Assembly (NCBI RefSeq): GCF_003932855.1
Contig: NZ_RQYZ01000008.1
Span: 62,001-126,000 of the forward strand
DNA: 64,000 nucleotides
Direction: 5' to 3'
DNA from: Tessaracoccus sp. OH4464_COT-324
GTDB lineage: Bacteria; Actinomycetota; Actinomycetes; Propionibacteriales; Propionibacteriaceae
A model generated the notes under the pieces. It saw only the letters and a list, made by a program, of their open reading frames with translations. It was not told the DNA's origin and ran no database searches. Every line of letters starts with the position of its first letter. Positions within the stretch are counted from its first letter, which is position 1. The translations under genes and the position numbers were made by a program. Below are positions 26,123-36,537 of this stretch, in pieces.

Positions 26123-27158
26123 ATACTTGCAGGTGGACGCCCGGCTTCGGGATCGCGGACTTGACGCTCGCCTCACGCTTGATGAAGGTGAACACGTTGC
26201 CGTGATCGGCCCGAATGGGGCTGGTAAGACCAGCCTGCTGCGGCTGGTCTCCGGCGCGCTGTTTCCCGACGACGGTGTGGTGCAGCTTCGCGGCACCTGC
26301 CTGTCCGGGCCCAGGGCACACGTGCCCGTGCACCGTCGCGGTTTCGCCTACCTGGAGCAGCGCCCGATGTTGTTCGGACACCTCACGGTGCTCGACAACG
26401 TGGCCTACGGGCTGCGGGCCAGGGGCAGGCCACGTTCCGTGGCCAGAGAACGCGCTCTGCGGGAGCTCGAACTCGTGGGAGCGGCGGAACTGGCCACCAG
26501 GCGGCCCCATCAGCTGTCGGGAGGGCAGGCCCAACGCGTCGCCCTGGCGCGGGCGTTGGCCACCGACCCGGATGTGGTGCTGTTGGACGAGCCCTTCGCC
26601 GCCCTGGACGTAGGGGTGGCGCCTGCCCTGCGGGCCCTGCTGCGGGAGCGGCTGGCCGAACGGACCGTCCTCCTGGTCACGCACGAGATGCTCGACGTCG
26701 TGTCGCTCACCAGCCGCGTGGTGGTGCTTGACGCCGGACGGGTGGTGGCCGATGGGCCCGTCGACGATGTTCTCGGGAAGCCGCCCACCGGTTTCGTGGC
26801 GGATTTCACCGGGGTGAATCTGCTGCTGGGGACCGCCATCGAGGAGTCAGCGATGGATCTGGGCGGGGAGCGACTGGTCGGCGTGGGCAATCTCAGACCC
26901 GGCGCCCGGGCGCGAGCCGCGGTTCCACCGGAGGCCGTGGCGCTGTATCGGGAGGAGCCGCAGGGCAGCCCGCGCAACTGCCTACCGGCCCGGGTGGTGT
27001 CGGTGGAGCCACTGGGTCGGCGGGCGGCCGTCGAGTTGGATGTTCGGGGCCAGATGTTGCGCGCCGAGCTGACCCTGAACGCGGTGGCCGAGTTGGATCT
27101 GGTCCCGGGCGACCGGGTGGTGGCCAGCATCAAGGCGCTGCAGGTTCGGTTGCTCTGA
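26115..27158 (+). CDS. modC: Molybdate ABC transporter ATPase
   Basis: 347 aa. Walker A GPNGAGKTS (residues ~33-41), Q-loop YLEQRPMLFGHL, signature LSGGQAQRVALARAL, Walker B VVLLDEPFAALD, switch THEM. The C-terminal ~90 aa carry a TOBE domain (LPARVVSVEPLGRRAAVELDV) for molybdate feedback. Last gene of the modABC unit, convergent with the antiporter gene 43 bases away. Confidence 0.95.
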   Translation: MTEYLQVDARLRDRGLDARLTLDEGEHVAVIGPNGAGKTSLLRLVSGALFPDDGVVQLRGTCLSGPRAHVPVHRRGFAYLEQRPMLFGHLTVLDNVAYGLRARGRPRSVARERALRELELVGAAELATRRPHQLSGGQAQRVALARALATDPDVVLLDEPFAALDVGVAPALRALLRERLAERTVLLVTHEMLDVVSLTSRVVVLDAGRVVADGPVDDVLGKPPTGFVADFTGVNLLLGTAIEESAMDLGGERLVGVGNLRPGARARAAVPPEAVALYREEPQGSPRNCLPARVVSVEPLGRRAAVELDVRGQMLRAELTLNAVAELDLVPGDRVVASIKALQVRLL

Positions 27159-27201
27159 TCGGGGGTAGCGCCGTGGTGGCCGAGGCCGTGGTGTGCACGT
27201 C

Positions 27202-28593
27202 TCAGGTGCGTAGTGCCTGGCGAGCCACGACGAAGGCCCGCACGATGAGCGCGACCACCGTCGCCGCGCCGACCACTAGCCAGAGCCGGGATTGCGCGAC
27301 GAAGATCGCGGACACCGCGAAGAGGACGGGGAGGAGGTATGCGCCGGACCACTTCAGGTAGCCGCCGAAGCTCGGCATCTTCACGCCGGCGGACTCGGCC
27401 ACCGACTTGACCATGAAGTTGGGGCCGTTGCCGATGTAGGTCATGGCGCCAAAGAGCACTGCGCCCAGGGAGATGGCGGTGAGATGGATCTCGGGTACGC
27501 CGGGGGCGAAGCCGATGCGCGGATCGCCGGGCAGCTGCTCCGCGATAGAGTAAAAGGTCGCGTAGGTGGGCGCGTTGTCGAGGAAGCTGGATAGCCCGCC
27601 GGTTACCCAGTAGAAGGAGATCTCGTCAAGCGGCAACCGGGGGGCCACCTGCGCCAGATACTTGAGCGCAGGAATCATGGTCAGGAAAATACCCACGAAG
27701 ATGGCTCCCACCTCCAAGATGGGGGACCAGGAGAACCGATTCGACTCGTAGCGTACCCGCTTCGATCCGAAAACCAGTGAAGCGGCTGCGGCGGCCAGCA
27801 TCAGCAGTTCCCGCATCGGCAGGTAGTCCAGCCAATTGGCGTGGCCGGCCTCGACCGCGTTCAGGTTTATGGAGGGGGCCAGCGCAACGGAGGCGATGAT
27901 GACCGCGAAAAACAGGAAGTTGATGCTGCCCTCAACCCTCAACGGTTTGATTTCGGTCATGTCCCTGCGCACAGCAGCCGGATCCTCCAGCTTGTGCATC
28001 TTGTGATCGAGGGCGTAGTAGGTAAACAGCAGGAGCGAATTGACGAGCAGCCAGTGGGCCAGTAGGCCGAAGGTCCAGTTGAATGGGACACCGCGTAGCA
28101 TCCCGAGGAACAGCGGAGGGTCGCCGAGAGGAGTGAGCAGGCCGCCACAGTTGGCGACGATGAAGATCGCGAAGATGATCGTGTGCGCCACATGGCGGCG
28201 CTGAACATTCGTCTTCAGAATCGGCCGCACCAGGAGCATGGCAGCGCCCGTGGTGCCGATAAAGGAGGCGATCAACCCGCCGAAGGCCAGGAAGGCCACG
28301 TTGTTGCGGGGGCTGGCCTCGATATCGCCCCGCAGGTGGATGCCGCCGGAAACGACGAACAAGGCCAGCAGCAGGGAAATGAACTGGAAGTATTCCAACG
28401 CGGCATGCCCGACGGCTGCGCCCTCCCCAGCCGACAGGAACCAGACTGAGACGGGGACGCCGAGCAGCAGGGCCACGACCAGCTGGTTTCGGGGGCGCTC
28501 CCACCAGTGGGCCACCGCCCCGATCAGTGGAAGCGTCGCGATTGCCGCCAGCATCAGCACAAACGGAACCAAGCCCCAAACCGGAATCGCCAT
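27202..28593 (-). CDS. NhaD/ArsB-family sodium:proton antiporter
   Basis: 463 aa with about 12 hydrophobic segments. It matches the ion-transporter superfamily: NVAFLAFGGLIASFIGTTGAAMLLVRPIL, FIVANCGGLLTPLGDPPLFLGML, and in the second half SSFLDNAPTYATFYS and MTYIGNGPNFMVKSVAE. These two half-related motifs are typical of NhaD-type Na+/H+ antiporters. ATG 28593 is chosen over GTG 28596 because GGGAG is six bases upstream. It stands alone, downstream of cysE across a 205-base gap. Confidence 0.85.
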   Translation of the reverse strand: MAIPVWGLVPFVLMLAAIATLPLIGAVAHWWERPRNQLVVALLLGVPVSVWFLSAGEGAAVGHAALEYFQFISLLLALFVVSGGIHLRGDIEASPRNNVAFLAFGGLIASFIGTTGAAMLLVRPILKTNVQRRHVAHTIIFAIFIVANCGGLLTPLGDPPLFLGMLRGVPFNWTFGLLAHWLLVNSLLLFTYYALDHKMHKLEDPAAVRRDMTEIKPLRVEGSINFLFFAVIIASVALAPSINLNAVEAGHANWLDYLPMRELLMLAAAAASLVFGSKRVRYESNRFSWSPILEVGAIFVGIFLTMIPALKYLAQVAPRLPLDEISFYWVTGGLSSFLDNAPTYATFYSIAEQLPGDPRIGFAPGVPEIHLTAISLGAVLFGAMTYIGNGPNFMVKSVAESAGVKMPSFGGYLKWSGAYLLPVLFAVSAIFVAQSRLWLVVGAATVVALIVRAFVVARQALRT

Positions 28594-28674
28594 CACTCGC
28601 TCCCATCTACACGCGTATTCAGGCTACTCCTCCGGCCGTGGGGGAGCAGCCCGGCGTTCGGACGGGGGAAAGGG

Positions 28675-28709
28675 CTCGGCCCGCCCCGGAAGAAGCGAGG
28701 CAGGCCGAG
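28675..28709. other. Hairpin in the cysE-antiporter gap
   Basis: CTCGGCC (28675-28681) pairs with GGCCGAG (28703-28709), with three more pairs after one mismatch. There is no T-tract. The rest of the 205-base gap (28594-28798) shows nothing I can name. The hairpin may be a terminator of cysK-cysE or leader structure of the antiporter gene. Confidence 0.35.
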
Positions 28710-28798
28710 ACGAGTCGCGAGACCCATGTTCCGCGGTTCATTCCGGATGGTGATGCATCGGATAGGACGAATGGGACCCTTGCCATCCTGGTGGCGAG

Positions 28799-29356
28799 TC
28801 AGGCCACCACGTCTCCCTCGTGGACCACGCTGGGGTGGCCGACGACGACGCTACCGGGCGCGACATCCTTCACGACCAGCGCGTTGGCCCCGATCTTCGC
28901 GTCATCACCGACCTTGATGGCGCCGATCACTTTGGCTCCCGCGCCGATCAGTACCCGGCTGCCGATGGTGGGATGCCGCTTGAACTTGCCACGCGCACGC
29001 CCGCCGAGAGTCACCTGGTGGTACATGAGCACGTCATCACCGACCTCGGCTGTCTCGCCGATCACGACGCCCATCCCGTGGTCGATGAAGAAGCGACGCC
29101 CAATCTTCGCTCCTGGGTGGATCTCGATGCCGGTCAGGGCCCGGGCGATCTGCGATATTGCGCGTGCGATGGGCCGGAGTGCGCTCGACTTGTTCCACAG
29201 TTTGTGGGCGAGCCGGTAGGCCCAGACCGCGTGCATGCCGGGGTAGAGCAGCGCCACCTCAAGGCGGTTGCGGGCGGCCGGATCGTCGCGCATCGCCGTA
29301 TCCAGGTCCTCGCGGATCAGGCGCCAGGCCGAGTTCAGGTTCTTGCGGATACTCAT
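28799..29356 (-). CDS. cysE: Serine O-acetyltransferase
   Basis: 185 aa, the short CysE/EpsC form. Helical N-terminus (residues 1-~70), then left-handed beta-helix hexapeptide repeats: [72 protein letters not shown]. It makes O-acetylserine from serine and acetyl-CoA for CysK, whose gene is immediately upstream. Nine bases separate the cysK stop from the cysE ATG, and a leaderless -10 overlaps that stop. Confidence 0.95.
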   Translation of the reverse strand: MSIRKNLNSAWRLIREDLDTAMRDDPAARNRLEVALLYPGMHAVWAYRLAHKLWNKSSALRPIARAISQIARALTGIEIHPGAKIGRRFFIDHGMGVVIGETAEVGDDVLMYHQVTLGGRARGKFKRHPTIGSRVLIGAGAKVIGAIKVGDDAKIGANALVVKDVAPGSVVVGHPSVVHEGDVVA

Positions 29357-29362
29357 GGCCAG

Positions 29363-29368
29363 AACCTA
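29363..29368 (-). promoter_or_regulatory. Leaderless internal promoter of cysE
   Basis: TAGGTT lies exactly 6 bases before the cysE ATG. Its first three bases are the cysK stop codon TAG. Confidence 0.45.
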
Positions 29369-30292
29369 GTCCACGAGTCCGGAGAAGAGAAGTGTGGACA
29401 GGTAGCGTTCGCCGAAGTCGGGCACCACCACGACGATCTTCTTGCCTGCGTTCTCGGGGCGGGCGGCCACCTCGGCGGCAGCCGACAACGCGGCGCCCCC
29501 GGAGATCCCGGCCAGAATGCCCTCCTCCTGGGCTGCCCGTCGGGCGAAGTCGAGGGCTTGGTCCAGGTCTCGGGTGAGCACCTCGTCGATGACCTCCCGA
29601 TCGAGGATGGGGGGCACGAAGTTGGCTCCCAGCCCTTGAATCTTGTGCGGGCCGGCTTTGCCCTCGCTGAGCAGCGGTGAGTCGGCGGGCTCGACGGCGA
29701 TGATCTGGACCTCAGGCTTTCGGCTCTTGAGCACCTGGCCCACCCCGGAGATGGTTCCTCCGGTACCCACGCCGGCGACGAAGATGTCCACTTGGCCGTC
29801 GGTGTCGGCCCAAATCTCCTCTGCGGTGGTTGTGCGATGGACGGCGACGTTGGCCTCGTTCGCGAACTGCCGGGCGAGCACTCCGCCGCGCTCTGCCGCG
29901 ATCTCCTCGGCCTTCGCCACCGCGCCACGCATGCCTTCGGCGCCCGGGGTCAGCACGAGCTCCGCCCCGTAGGCCCTGAGCAGGGCGCGCCGCTCCACGG
30001 ACATGGTCTCGGGCATCGCCAGCACCACCCGGTATCCGCGTGCGGCGCCCGCCGCCGCCAGGCCGATGCCGGTGTTGCCGGAGGTGCCCTCGACGATGGT
30101 GCCGCCCGGGCGCAGCTCGCCGGAGGCTTCTGCCGCGTCAATGATCGCGACACCGATGCGGTCCTTGACCGAATTGGCCGGGTTGTAGAACTCCAGTTTT
30201 GCCGCCACGAGAGCGTTGTCACCAGCTATTCGGTTCAATCGCACGAGCGGCGTCCGGCCGATCAGGGCGGTCGTATCGGGATAGATCTTCAT
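29366..30292 (-). CDS. cysK: Cysteine synthase A (O-acetylserine sulfhydrylase)
   Basis: 308 aa PLP enzyme that makes cysteine from O-acetylserine and sulfide. The PLP lysine is in NPANSVKDR (residues ~37-45). [16 protein letters not shown] is the substrate loop and [10 protein letters not shown] the phosphate-binding loop. ATG 30292 fits the family N-terminus ([17 protein letters not shown]). No clear SD is seen. A perfect 8-bp-arm inverted repeat lies 20-41 bases upstream. It forms a pair with cysE. Confidence 0.95.
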   Translation of the reverse strand: MKIYPDTTALIGRTPLVRLNRIAGDNALVAAKLEFYNPANSVKDRIGVAIIDAAEASGELRPGGTIVEGTSGNTGIGLAAAGAARGYRVVLAMPETMSVERRALLRAYGAELVLTPGAEGMRGAVAKAEEIAAERGGVLARQFANEANVAVHRTTTAEEIWADTDGQVDIFVAGVGTGGTISGVGQVLKSRKPEVQIIAVEPADSPLLSEGKAGPHKIQGLGANFVPPILDREVIDEVLTRDLDQALDFARRAAQEEGILAGISGGAALSAAAEVAARPENAGKKIVVVVPDFGERYLSTLLFSGLVD

Positions 30293-30311
30293 GCCGGTGA
30301 AACGCGCAGGC

Positions 30312-30333
30312 CGGCCCGGATATTCCCGGGCCG
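30312..30333. promoter_or_regulatory. 8-bp-arm inverted repeat upstream of cysK
   Basis: CGGCCCGG and CCGGGCCG are separated by 6 bases, 20-41 bases upstream of the cysK ATG. It could be an operator or a leader hairpin. The rest of the 119-base cysK-guaA gap is otherwise unremarkable. Confidence 0.4.
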
Positions 30334-30399
30334 CGTCGCCTGGTGCGCAGGGGCTGCGAGAACCGACTCGGATGGGGGCCAATTTGTCCGGTTGAGGGA

Positions 30400-30405
30400 T
30401 AGACT
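30400..30405 (+). promoter_or_regulatory. Leaderless promoter of guaA
   Basis: TAGACT lies exactly 6 bases before ATG 30412. No SD is present. Confidence 0.5.
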
Positions 30406-30411
30406 CGCCGC

Positions 30412-31966
<1,555 letters not shown>

Positions 31967-32011
31967 ATCGAGCGCCGCCCGCTGCGGCGGCTGATGCTTG
32001 GCTGCTTACGG

Positions 32012-32042
32012 TCGGGCCCCGCAGCGCAAAGTTGGGGCCCGA
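32012..32042. terminator. Hairpin downstream of guaA
   Basis: TCGGGCCCC (32012-32020) pairs perfectly with GGGGCCCGA (32034-32042) across a 13-base loop. There is no T-tract. Probable guaA terminator, 46 bases after the stop. Confidence 0.5.
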
Positions 32043-32066
32043 TCGTCCTCGGGTAGTCGAAGGGGC

Positions 32067-32072
32067 TAACGT
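32067..32072 (+). promoter_or_regulatory. Promoter of the FocA-type gene, near-leaderless
   Basis: TAACGT lies 8 bases before ATG 32081, predicting a leader of 0-2 bases. Confidence 0.35.
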
Positions 32073-32080
32073 ATCGATCC

Positions 32081-32950
32081 ATGACCTATCCCGATCAGAC
32101 GATCGCCCTTGACAAACCCGACGCAGCGGCGGCCGCGCAGCTCGTGGCCTCTTCGGGAATGCTGAAGAAGGCGACGACCCCGACCCTGGCCACGCTGGCC
32201 TCGGGGACGTTCGCAGGCCTGATCATTGGGCTGGGTTTCGTCTTCTATACGACGACGCAGGTTGGCGCGTCGGACATGCCGTGGGGGATGGCGAAGACCG
32301 TCGGCGGCTTGGTTTTCTCGGGTGCGCTCTTCGTTATCATGGTGCTGGGCCTGGACCTGTTCACTTCCTCGACGATGACCACGCTCCCTCTCGTGGAGGG
32401 AAAGCTGGGCCCGCGCAGATTGCTCAGGCATTGGGGGCTGGTCTATTTCTCGAACATGCTGGGCGCCACCTTGCTGGGCGTGCTGATCCTGGGCTCCGGC
32501 ACACACCGCTACCACGACGGGGAGTGGGGTGCGGTGCTGGTGAAATCGGCCCTCGGGAAGGTGGGTCACACGTGGGTGGAGTCTTTCACGCTGGGCGTGT
32601 TGTGCAACCTGCTCGTCTGCATAGCGGTGTGGGTGGGTTTCCACGGTAAGTCCGTTGTCGAGAAGCTCGCCGCAGTGGTTTTTCCCATCCCGATGTTCGT
32701 CGCTACCGGCTTCGAGCACTCGGTGGCGAACATGTTCATCGTCCCGACGGCGCTAGCGGCCAAAGCCGAGGCTTCGCCGGAGTTGATGCGGTCCCTCGGC
32801 GACGTCCAGTTGGAGGGCCTGACAGTTGAGGCCTACCTGTGGTGGAACCTGCTCCCGGTTACCCTGGGCAACATCGTCGGCGGCGGGCTGTTGGTGGCGC
32901 TGGGCATGTGGGCCTGGCAGCGTGGCAAGGCTGGACGGGCGGGAGAGTAG
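32081..32950 (+). CDS. Formate/nitrite transporter family channel
   Basis: 289 aa with six predicted membrane helices, FocA/NirC fold. Conserved pieces: LASGTFAGLIIGLGFVFYTT, LDLFTSSTMTT in the omega loop, CNLLVCIAVWVGF, and GFEHSVANMFIVP with the gating His. It conducts formate or nitrite. Given the nitrate reductase in this genome, either substrate makes sense; the sequence alone does not decide. Confidence 0.9.
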   Translation: MTYPDQTIALDKPDAAAAAQLVASSGMLKKATTPTLATLASGTFAGLIIGLGFVFYTTTQVGASDMPWGMAKTVGGLVFSGALFVIMVLGLDLFTSSTMTTLPLVEGKLGPRRLLRHWGLVYFSNMLGATLLGVLILGSGTHRYHDGEWGAVLVKSALGKVGHTWVESFTLGVLCNLLVCIAVWVGFHGKSVVEKLAAVVFPIPMFVATGFEHSVANMFIVPTALAAKAEASPELMRSLGDVQLEGLTVEAYLWWNLLPVTLGNIVGGGLLVALGMWAWQRGKAGRAGE

Positions 32951-33048
32951 CGGAGGAGCCCGCAACCCAACAGGAGAGAAAGTAAAGGAAGAGGCCAGCG
33001 GCCGCCCCTTCCAATTCCAATTCCGAGTCTTCCAGGATGAGTGGTCCG

Positions 33049-33312
33049 TCAGGGCCTCTTCTGGAGCCAGCCGTAGATCACAAGTACCACGATTGCGCCG
33101 ATCACTGACGTGACGAGGCCGGTGATGGAGAACACGGCTGCTGGGGTGCTGTCGAGTAGCAGCCGGCCGAGCATCCCACCTACGAAGGAGCCGACGATGC
33201 CCAGGGCCGTGGTCTTGACGAAGCCCCCGCCCTGCTTGCCGGGCAGGATCGCCTTGGCGATCGCTCCGCCACAAAAACCGATAACTATGTAAGCCAGAAT
33301 GTTGAACAGCAT
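33049..33312 (-). CDS. GlsB/YeaQ/YmgE family membrane protein
   Basis: 87 aa, three hydrophobic segments, Gly-rich, with the transglycosylase-associated pattern IVIGFCGGAIAKAILPGKQGGGFVKTTALGIVGSFVGGMLGRLLL. Small stress-linked membrane proteins of unknown mechanism. ATG 33312 fits the family N-terminus. The 98 bases between the channel gene and this one hold a GGAAG/CTTCC-type imperfect hairpin and a short CCAATT repeat. Confidence 0.85.
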   Translation of the reverse strand: MLFNILAYIVIGFCGGAIAKAILPGKQGGGFVKTTALGIVGSFVGGMLGRLLLDSTPAAVFSITGLVTSVIGAIVVLVIYGWLQKRP

Positions 33313-33394
33313 GCGTCCAGTGTGCCCGCTCGGGGAGGCCACTTTCAACGTGTGGTACTCGAAGTAGCGAGTTTCGCGGCATCCTGGCGGCTGT

Positions 33395-33400
33395 TACAGT
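33395..33400 (+). promoter_or_regulatory. Leaderless promoter
   Basis: TACAGT lies exactly 6 bases before ATG 33407. Confidence 0.5.
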
Positions 33401-33406
33401 GGCGGA

Positions 33407-33748
33407 ATGGATTTCTTGCGTTTGGTCCTGCTCTTCGTGCACCTCATCGGGTTCGCCGCCTTGTTCGGCGGGGCCTTCACCCAGATGAAAGGCCCGAAGC
33501 GTGTCGTCAACCCGGCGATGTGGCATGGATCGCTCACGATGTTGGTCAGCGGTCTGGCGTTGGTGGCCGTCCGCGAGATCGCGGATCTCGACGTCAACCA
33601 CGTGAAGATCGCCGTGAAGCTAGTGCTCATGCTCGTGGTGTTTGCCCTTGTGGTGACTCAGCGCAAGAAGGACGATATTGCGCCGGGGATCTTCTTCGCC
33701 ACGCTCGGCCTCACCGCGGTGAACGCGGCGGTGGCGGTCTTTATCTAG
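33407..33748 (+). CDS. Small integral membrane protein, function unknown
   Basis: 113 aa with four predicted membrane helices (about residues 4-24, 44-62, 70-87, 95-112). His residues fall in helix 1 (LLFVHLIGFAALFGG) and just after (AMWHGSLTMLVSG). This resembles small DUF-type actinobacterial membrane proteins with a cytochrome-like or CopD-like look, but I cannot name a family. It is preceded by a leaderless promoter and followed by a hairpin terminator. Confidence 0.7.
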   Translation: MDFLRLVLLFVHLIGFAALFGGAFTQMKGPKRVVNPAMWHGSLTMLVSGLALVAVREIADLDVNHVKIAVKLVLMLVVFALVVTQRKKDDIAPGIFFATLGLTAVNAAVAVFI

Positions 33749-33785
33749 GGTTCGCTCCAACGGCCGCGTCGGGGGAGGCGAACCC
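33748..33785. terminator. Bidirectional hairpin terminator
   Basis: GGGTTCGC (33748-33755, starting in the stop codon) pairs with GCGAACCC (33778-33785), just before the end of the convergent PLD gene. Confidence 0.45.
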
Positions 33786-33791
33786 GGGGGA

Positions 33792-35018
33792 TCAAAGCAG
33801 GTGCCGCCAGGGGCTCAGGAAGACCTCGGTTGCCTTGGCCAACCAGGAGCGCGCTCGCCACTCACCCGGTTTCAGCTCGTAGCAGTTGGACAGGTCCAGT
33901 TCGAACAACTCCTCCATGTGCTGAGCGAGGCCGACGTCGGTCACCTCCAGGTTGATCTCGTAGTTGCCGCGAAGGCTCAACGAGTCGAGGTTTGCGGTGC
34001 CGATTGTGGACCAGGCGCCATCGATGGTGGCCGTCTTGGAGTGCACCATCGCGTCCTGGTATAGGAAGAGCCGCACCCCGTCGCGCAGTAGTCGACTGTA
34101 GTAGCCGCGTGAGAGCCAGTCGGCCACCACATGGTTTGAACGCTCGGGCACGATGATCCGCACGTCCACCCCCCGGTGCACGGCCTGGCGCAGCGCGGCT
34201 ACTAGGTCGTTGTCGGGGATTAGGTATGCGTGCGTGAGCCAGATTCGCTGTTGGGCGCGGTCGATTGCCTCCAGATACATGTTGCGGATCGGGTAGACCC
34301 ACGTCTGGGGCACGTTGCGCTGCACGCGCAGTTGGCTGAACCAGGCCCTCCGGGGGCAGTCGGCGATCCTGGGCTGCCTGCGGCGCCGGTTAGCGTTCCA
34401 GAAGTCGATGAAGGCATTGTCCAGTTCGGCGACGCTCGGCCCGCGCACCTCGACGTGTGTGTCCCGCCAACCCGTGGCGTATAACGTGCCGACGTTGTAG
34501 CCGCCGATGAAGCCGATCCGCCCGTCGATAGTGAGCAGCTTGCGGTGATCCCGTCCCCAATCGCGGCGCATCACTAGCTGCGTCAGTACCGGGAAACGCA
34601 TGGCCTGCACGCTGTCGGGAAAGGAGTAGAACTTGGGGTTCACCACGAGGTTAGCGAAGCCATCCCAGATGGCGTACACCCGCACCCCGCGCTCGGCCGC
34701 GCGGCAAAGCGCCTCCTTGAGCCGACGCCCCCACGCGTCTCCCTTCCAGATGTAGGTCTCGAAATAGACGTGGTGTTCGGCGGAGTCGATCGCCTGGATC
34801 ATGGCGTGATACAGATCCTTGCCGTAGCTGAAGACACGCACCTCGTCGCGGTCCACCTGTACGGGGATGGGGGGCTTGGTGGGGAAGCGAGTCAGCGAGC
34901 GGCGCTTCTTGCGCAGGGATTCCACGAAAGTCAGCCCAAACATGAACGCAAGCTGCGCGACGACGATGCGCAGCGCGAGCCGATAAGCGGTGCGACGCAT
35001 CCTCTCGAAACGGCTCAT
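33792..35018 (-). CDS. Cardiolipin synthase-like phospholipase D family protein
   Basis: 408 aa. An N-terminal hydrophobic helix (residues ~14-34) is followed by two PLDc domains. The HKD motifs are [16 protein letters not shown] (residues ~157-172) and [20 protein letters not shown] (residues ~320-339). Two HKD motifs fit a phosphatidyltransferase such as ClsA-type cardiolipin synthase acting at the membrane. It has one membrane helix rather than the two common in ClsA. It is leaderless and divergent from the DUF2130 gene. Confidence 0.88.
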   Translation of the reverse strand: MSRFERMRRTAYRLALRIVVAQLAFMFGLTFVESLRKKRRSLTRFPTKPPIPVQVDRDEVRVFSYGKDLYHAMIQAIDSAEHHVYFETYIWKGDAWGRRLKEALCRAAERGVRVYAIWDGFANLVVNPKFYSFPDSVQAMRFPVLTQLVMRRDWGRDHRKLLTIDGRIGFIGGYNVGTLYATGWRDTHVEVRGPSVAELDNAFIDFWNANRRRRQPRIADCPRRAWFSQLRVQRNVPQTWVYPIRNMYLEAIDRAQQRIWLTHAYLIPDNDLVAALRQAVHRGVDVRIIVPERSNHVVADWLSRGYYSRLLRDGVRLFLYQDAMVHSKTATIDGAWSTIGTANLDSLSLRGNYEINLEVTDVGLAQHMEELFELDLSNCYELKPGEWRARSWLAKATEVFLSPWRHLL

Positions 35019-35024
35019 GCAGGC

Positions 35025-35030
35025 AGTCTA
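35025..35030 (-). promoter_or_regulatory. Leaderless promoter of the PLD gene
   Basis: TAGACT on the minus strand lies exactly 6 bases before the ATG at 35018. Confidence 0.5.
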
Positions 35031-35097
35031 TTGCGCGAGGTGTACAGAATCGGTCAGCGGGCAACGCTATTGTCTGCACCGTCGGAGAGGAGCAACC

Positions 35098-36507
35098 ATG
35101 CATCAGATCAATTGCCCCAACTGCGGTACCGCGTTCAGCGTTGACGAGGTCGGCTACGCAGGAATCCTCAGACAGGTGCGCGATGAGGCGTTTGATCGGG
35201 AGGTGACTGAGCGGCTGGCACTGGCTGAGGAGGCGCACCGCGCCCAGCTTGGCCTGGCGGAGAAACGAGTCGCCGAGGAGCTTGCGGCGGAGTCGGCGAA
35301 GAAGGACGCTGAGATCGCTGCGCTGTCCGCCCGGCTGGAGAACGCGCAGGTCGTGCAGGATCTGGCGGTGAGCAGGGCGCTGGGCGAGGCCGAGATGGAG
35401 CGCGACCGGTTGGCGGAGGAGGTGCGTAGGCTGAGCGCCGAACAGGCCAGCGCTGCTGAGTTGATGCAGGAGCGGCACGCGGCCGAGGTTGAGCGGCTGA
35501 AGGTGAACTCCGAACAGGAGGTCGCCAGATTGCGCTCCGAGGCCGAGCGGGCGTCTATCGAGCGCGACCTGGCCCTTAGCCAGGCGGTGGGCGAGGCGGA
35601 GCGGGAGCGCGACGAGTTGCGCGGCTTGCTGAAGCAGGCCGAACTGGAGAAGAAATTGGCCGAGCAGAGCCTGAAGGAGCGCTACGAGGCCCAGTTGAAG
35701 GACCGCGACGACGCCATCGAGCGGCTTCAGGATCTGAAAGCGAGGCTCTCCACGAAGATGGTGGGCGAGACGCTGGAGGCGCACTGCGAGACGGAGTTCA
35801 ATCGGCTGCGGGCCACGGCCTTCCCGCTGGCCTATTTCGAGAAAGACACCGACGCCAGCTCGGGCAGCAAAGGCGACTACATCTTCCGCGACCGCGACGC
35901 CGCAGGGGTGGAGATCGTGTCGATCATGTTCGAGATGAAGAACGAGAACGAGACCACCGCCACGAAGCGCCGGAATGAGGACTTCTTCAAAGAACTAGAT
36001 CGGGACCGCACAGAGAAGGGCTGCGAGTACGCGGTGCTGGTGAGCTTGCTTGAAGCCGATAGCGAACTGTACAACGGCGGGATCGTCGACGTGAGCCACC
36101 GGTACCCGAAGATGTTTGTGATCCGGCCACAGTTCTTCATCCCGATGATCACCCTGCTACGCAATTCCGGCCTGAAGGCACTCGAATACAAGACCGAGCT
36201 GGAGATTATCCGGGCGCAGAACGTCGACATCACCAACTTCGAAAACGAACTGGAGGAGTTCAAGTCGAAGTTCGCCCGCAACTACGAACTTGCCGAGCGG
36301 CGCTTCGGGGAAGCGATCAAGGAGATTGACGAGTCCATCAAGCGGCTGCAGAAGGTGAAGGAGGCGCTGCTCGGATCGTCGAGGAACCTTCGGCTGGCCA
36401 ACGACAAGGCCCAGGGGGTCACGATCAAGCGGCTGACCCGGGGCAACCCGACCATGGCGGCCAAGTTCGCCGAGCTTGAGTCTGGCCAGCCCGAGCTGGA
36501 AGGCTGA
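35098..36507 (+). CDS. DUF2130 protein: coiled coil plus nuclease-like domain
   Basis: 469 aa. N-terminus [10 protein letters not shown] looks like half a zinc ribbon. Residues ~25-230 are a long charged heptad region (Glu/Ala/Arg/Leu-rich), almost certainly coiled coil. Residues ~235-400 are the conserved DUF2130 domain: [32 protein letters not shown] and [12 protein letters not shown]. The Asp followed by E-x-K resembles a PD-(D/E)XK nuclease core. A short helical tail follows. The biological role is unknown. GGAGAGGAG precedes ATG 35098. Confidence 0.85.
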   Translation: MHQINCPNCGTAFSVDEVGYAGILRQVRDEAFDREVTERLALAEEAHRAQLGLAEKRVAEELAAESAKKDAEIAALSARLENAQVVQDLAVSRALGEAEMERDRLAEEVRRLSAEQASAAELMQERHAAEVERLKVNSEQEVARLRSEAERASIERDLALSQAVGEAERERDELRGLLKQAELEKKLAEQSLKERYEAQLKDRDDAIERLQDLKARLSTKMVGETLEAHCETEFNRLRATAFPLAYFEKDTDASSGSKGDYIFRDRDAAGVEIVSIMFEMKNENETTATKRRNEDFFKELDRDRTEKGCEYAVLVSLLEADSELYNGGIVDVSHRYPKMFVIRPQFFIPMITLLRNSGLKALEYKTELEIIRAQNVDITNFENELEEFKSKFARNYELAERRFGEAIKEIDESIKRLQKVKEALLGSSRNLRLANDKAQGVTIKRLTRGNPTMAAKFAELESGQPELEG

Positions 36508-36522
36508 GCCGTGGGCAGCGGC

Positions 36523-36528
36523 TAGTCT
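36523..36528 (+). promoter_or_regulatory. Near-leaderless promoter of the helicase gene
   Basis: TAGTCT lies 9 bases before ATG 36538, predicting a leader of about 3 bases. Confidence 0.35.
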
Positions 36529-36537
36529 TGAGGGACC

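Noticed and set aside
28594-28798. Sodium or other riboswitch ahead of the antiporter gene
   Set aside because: Only one simple hairpin is evident; no conserved aptamer segments could be recognised.
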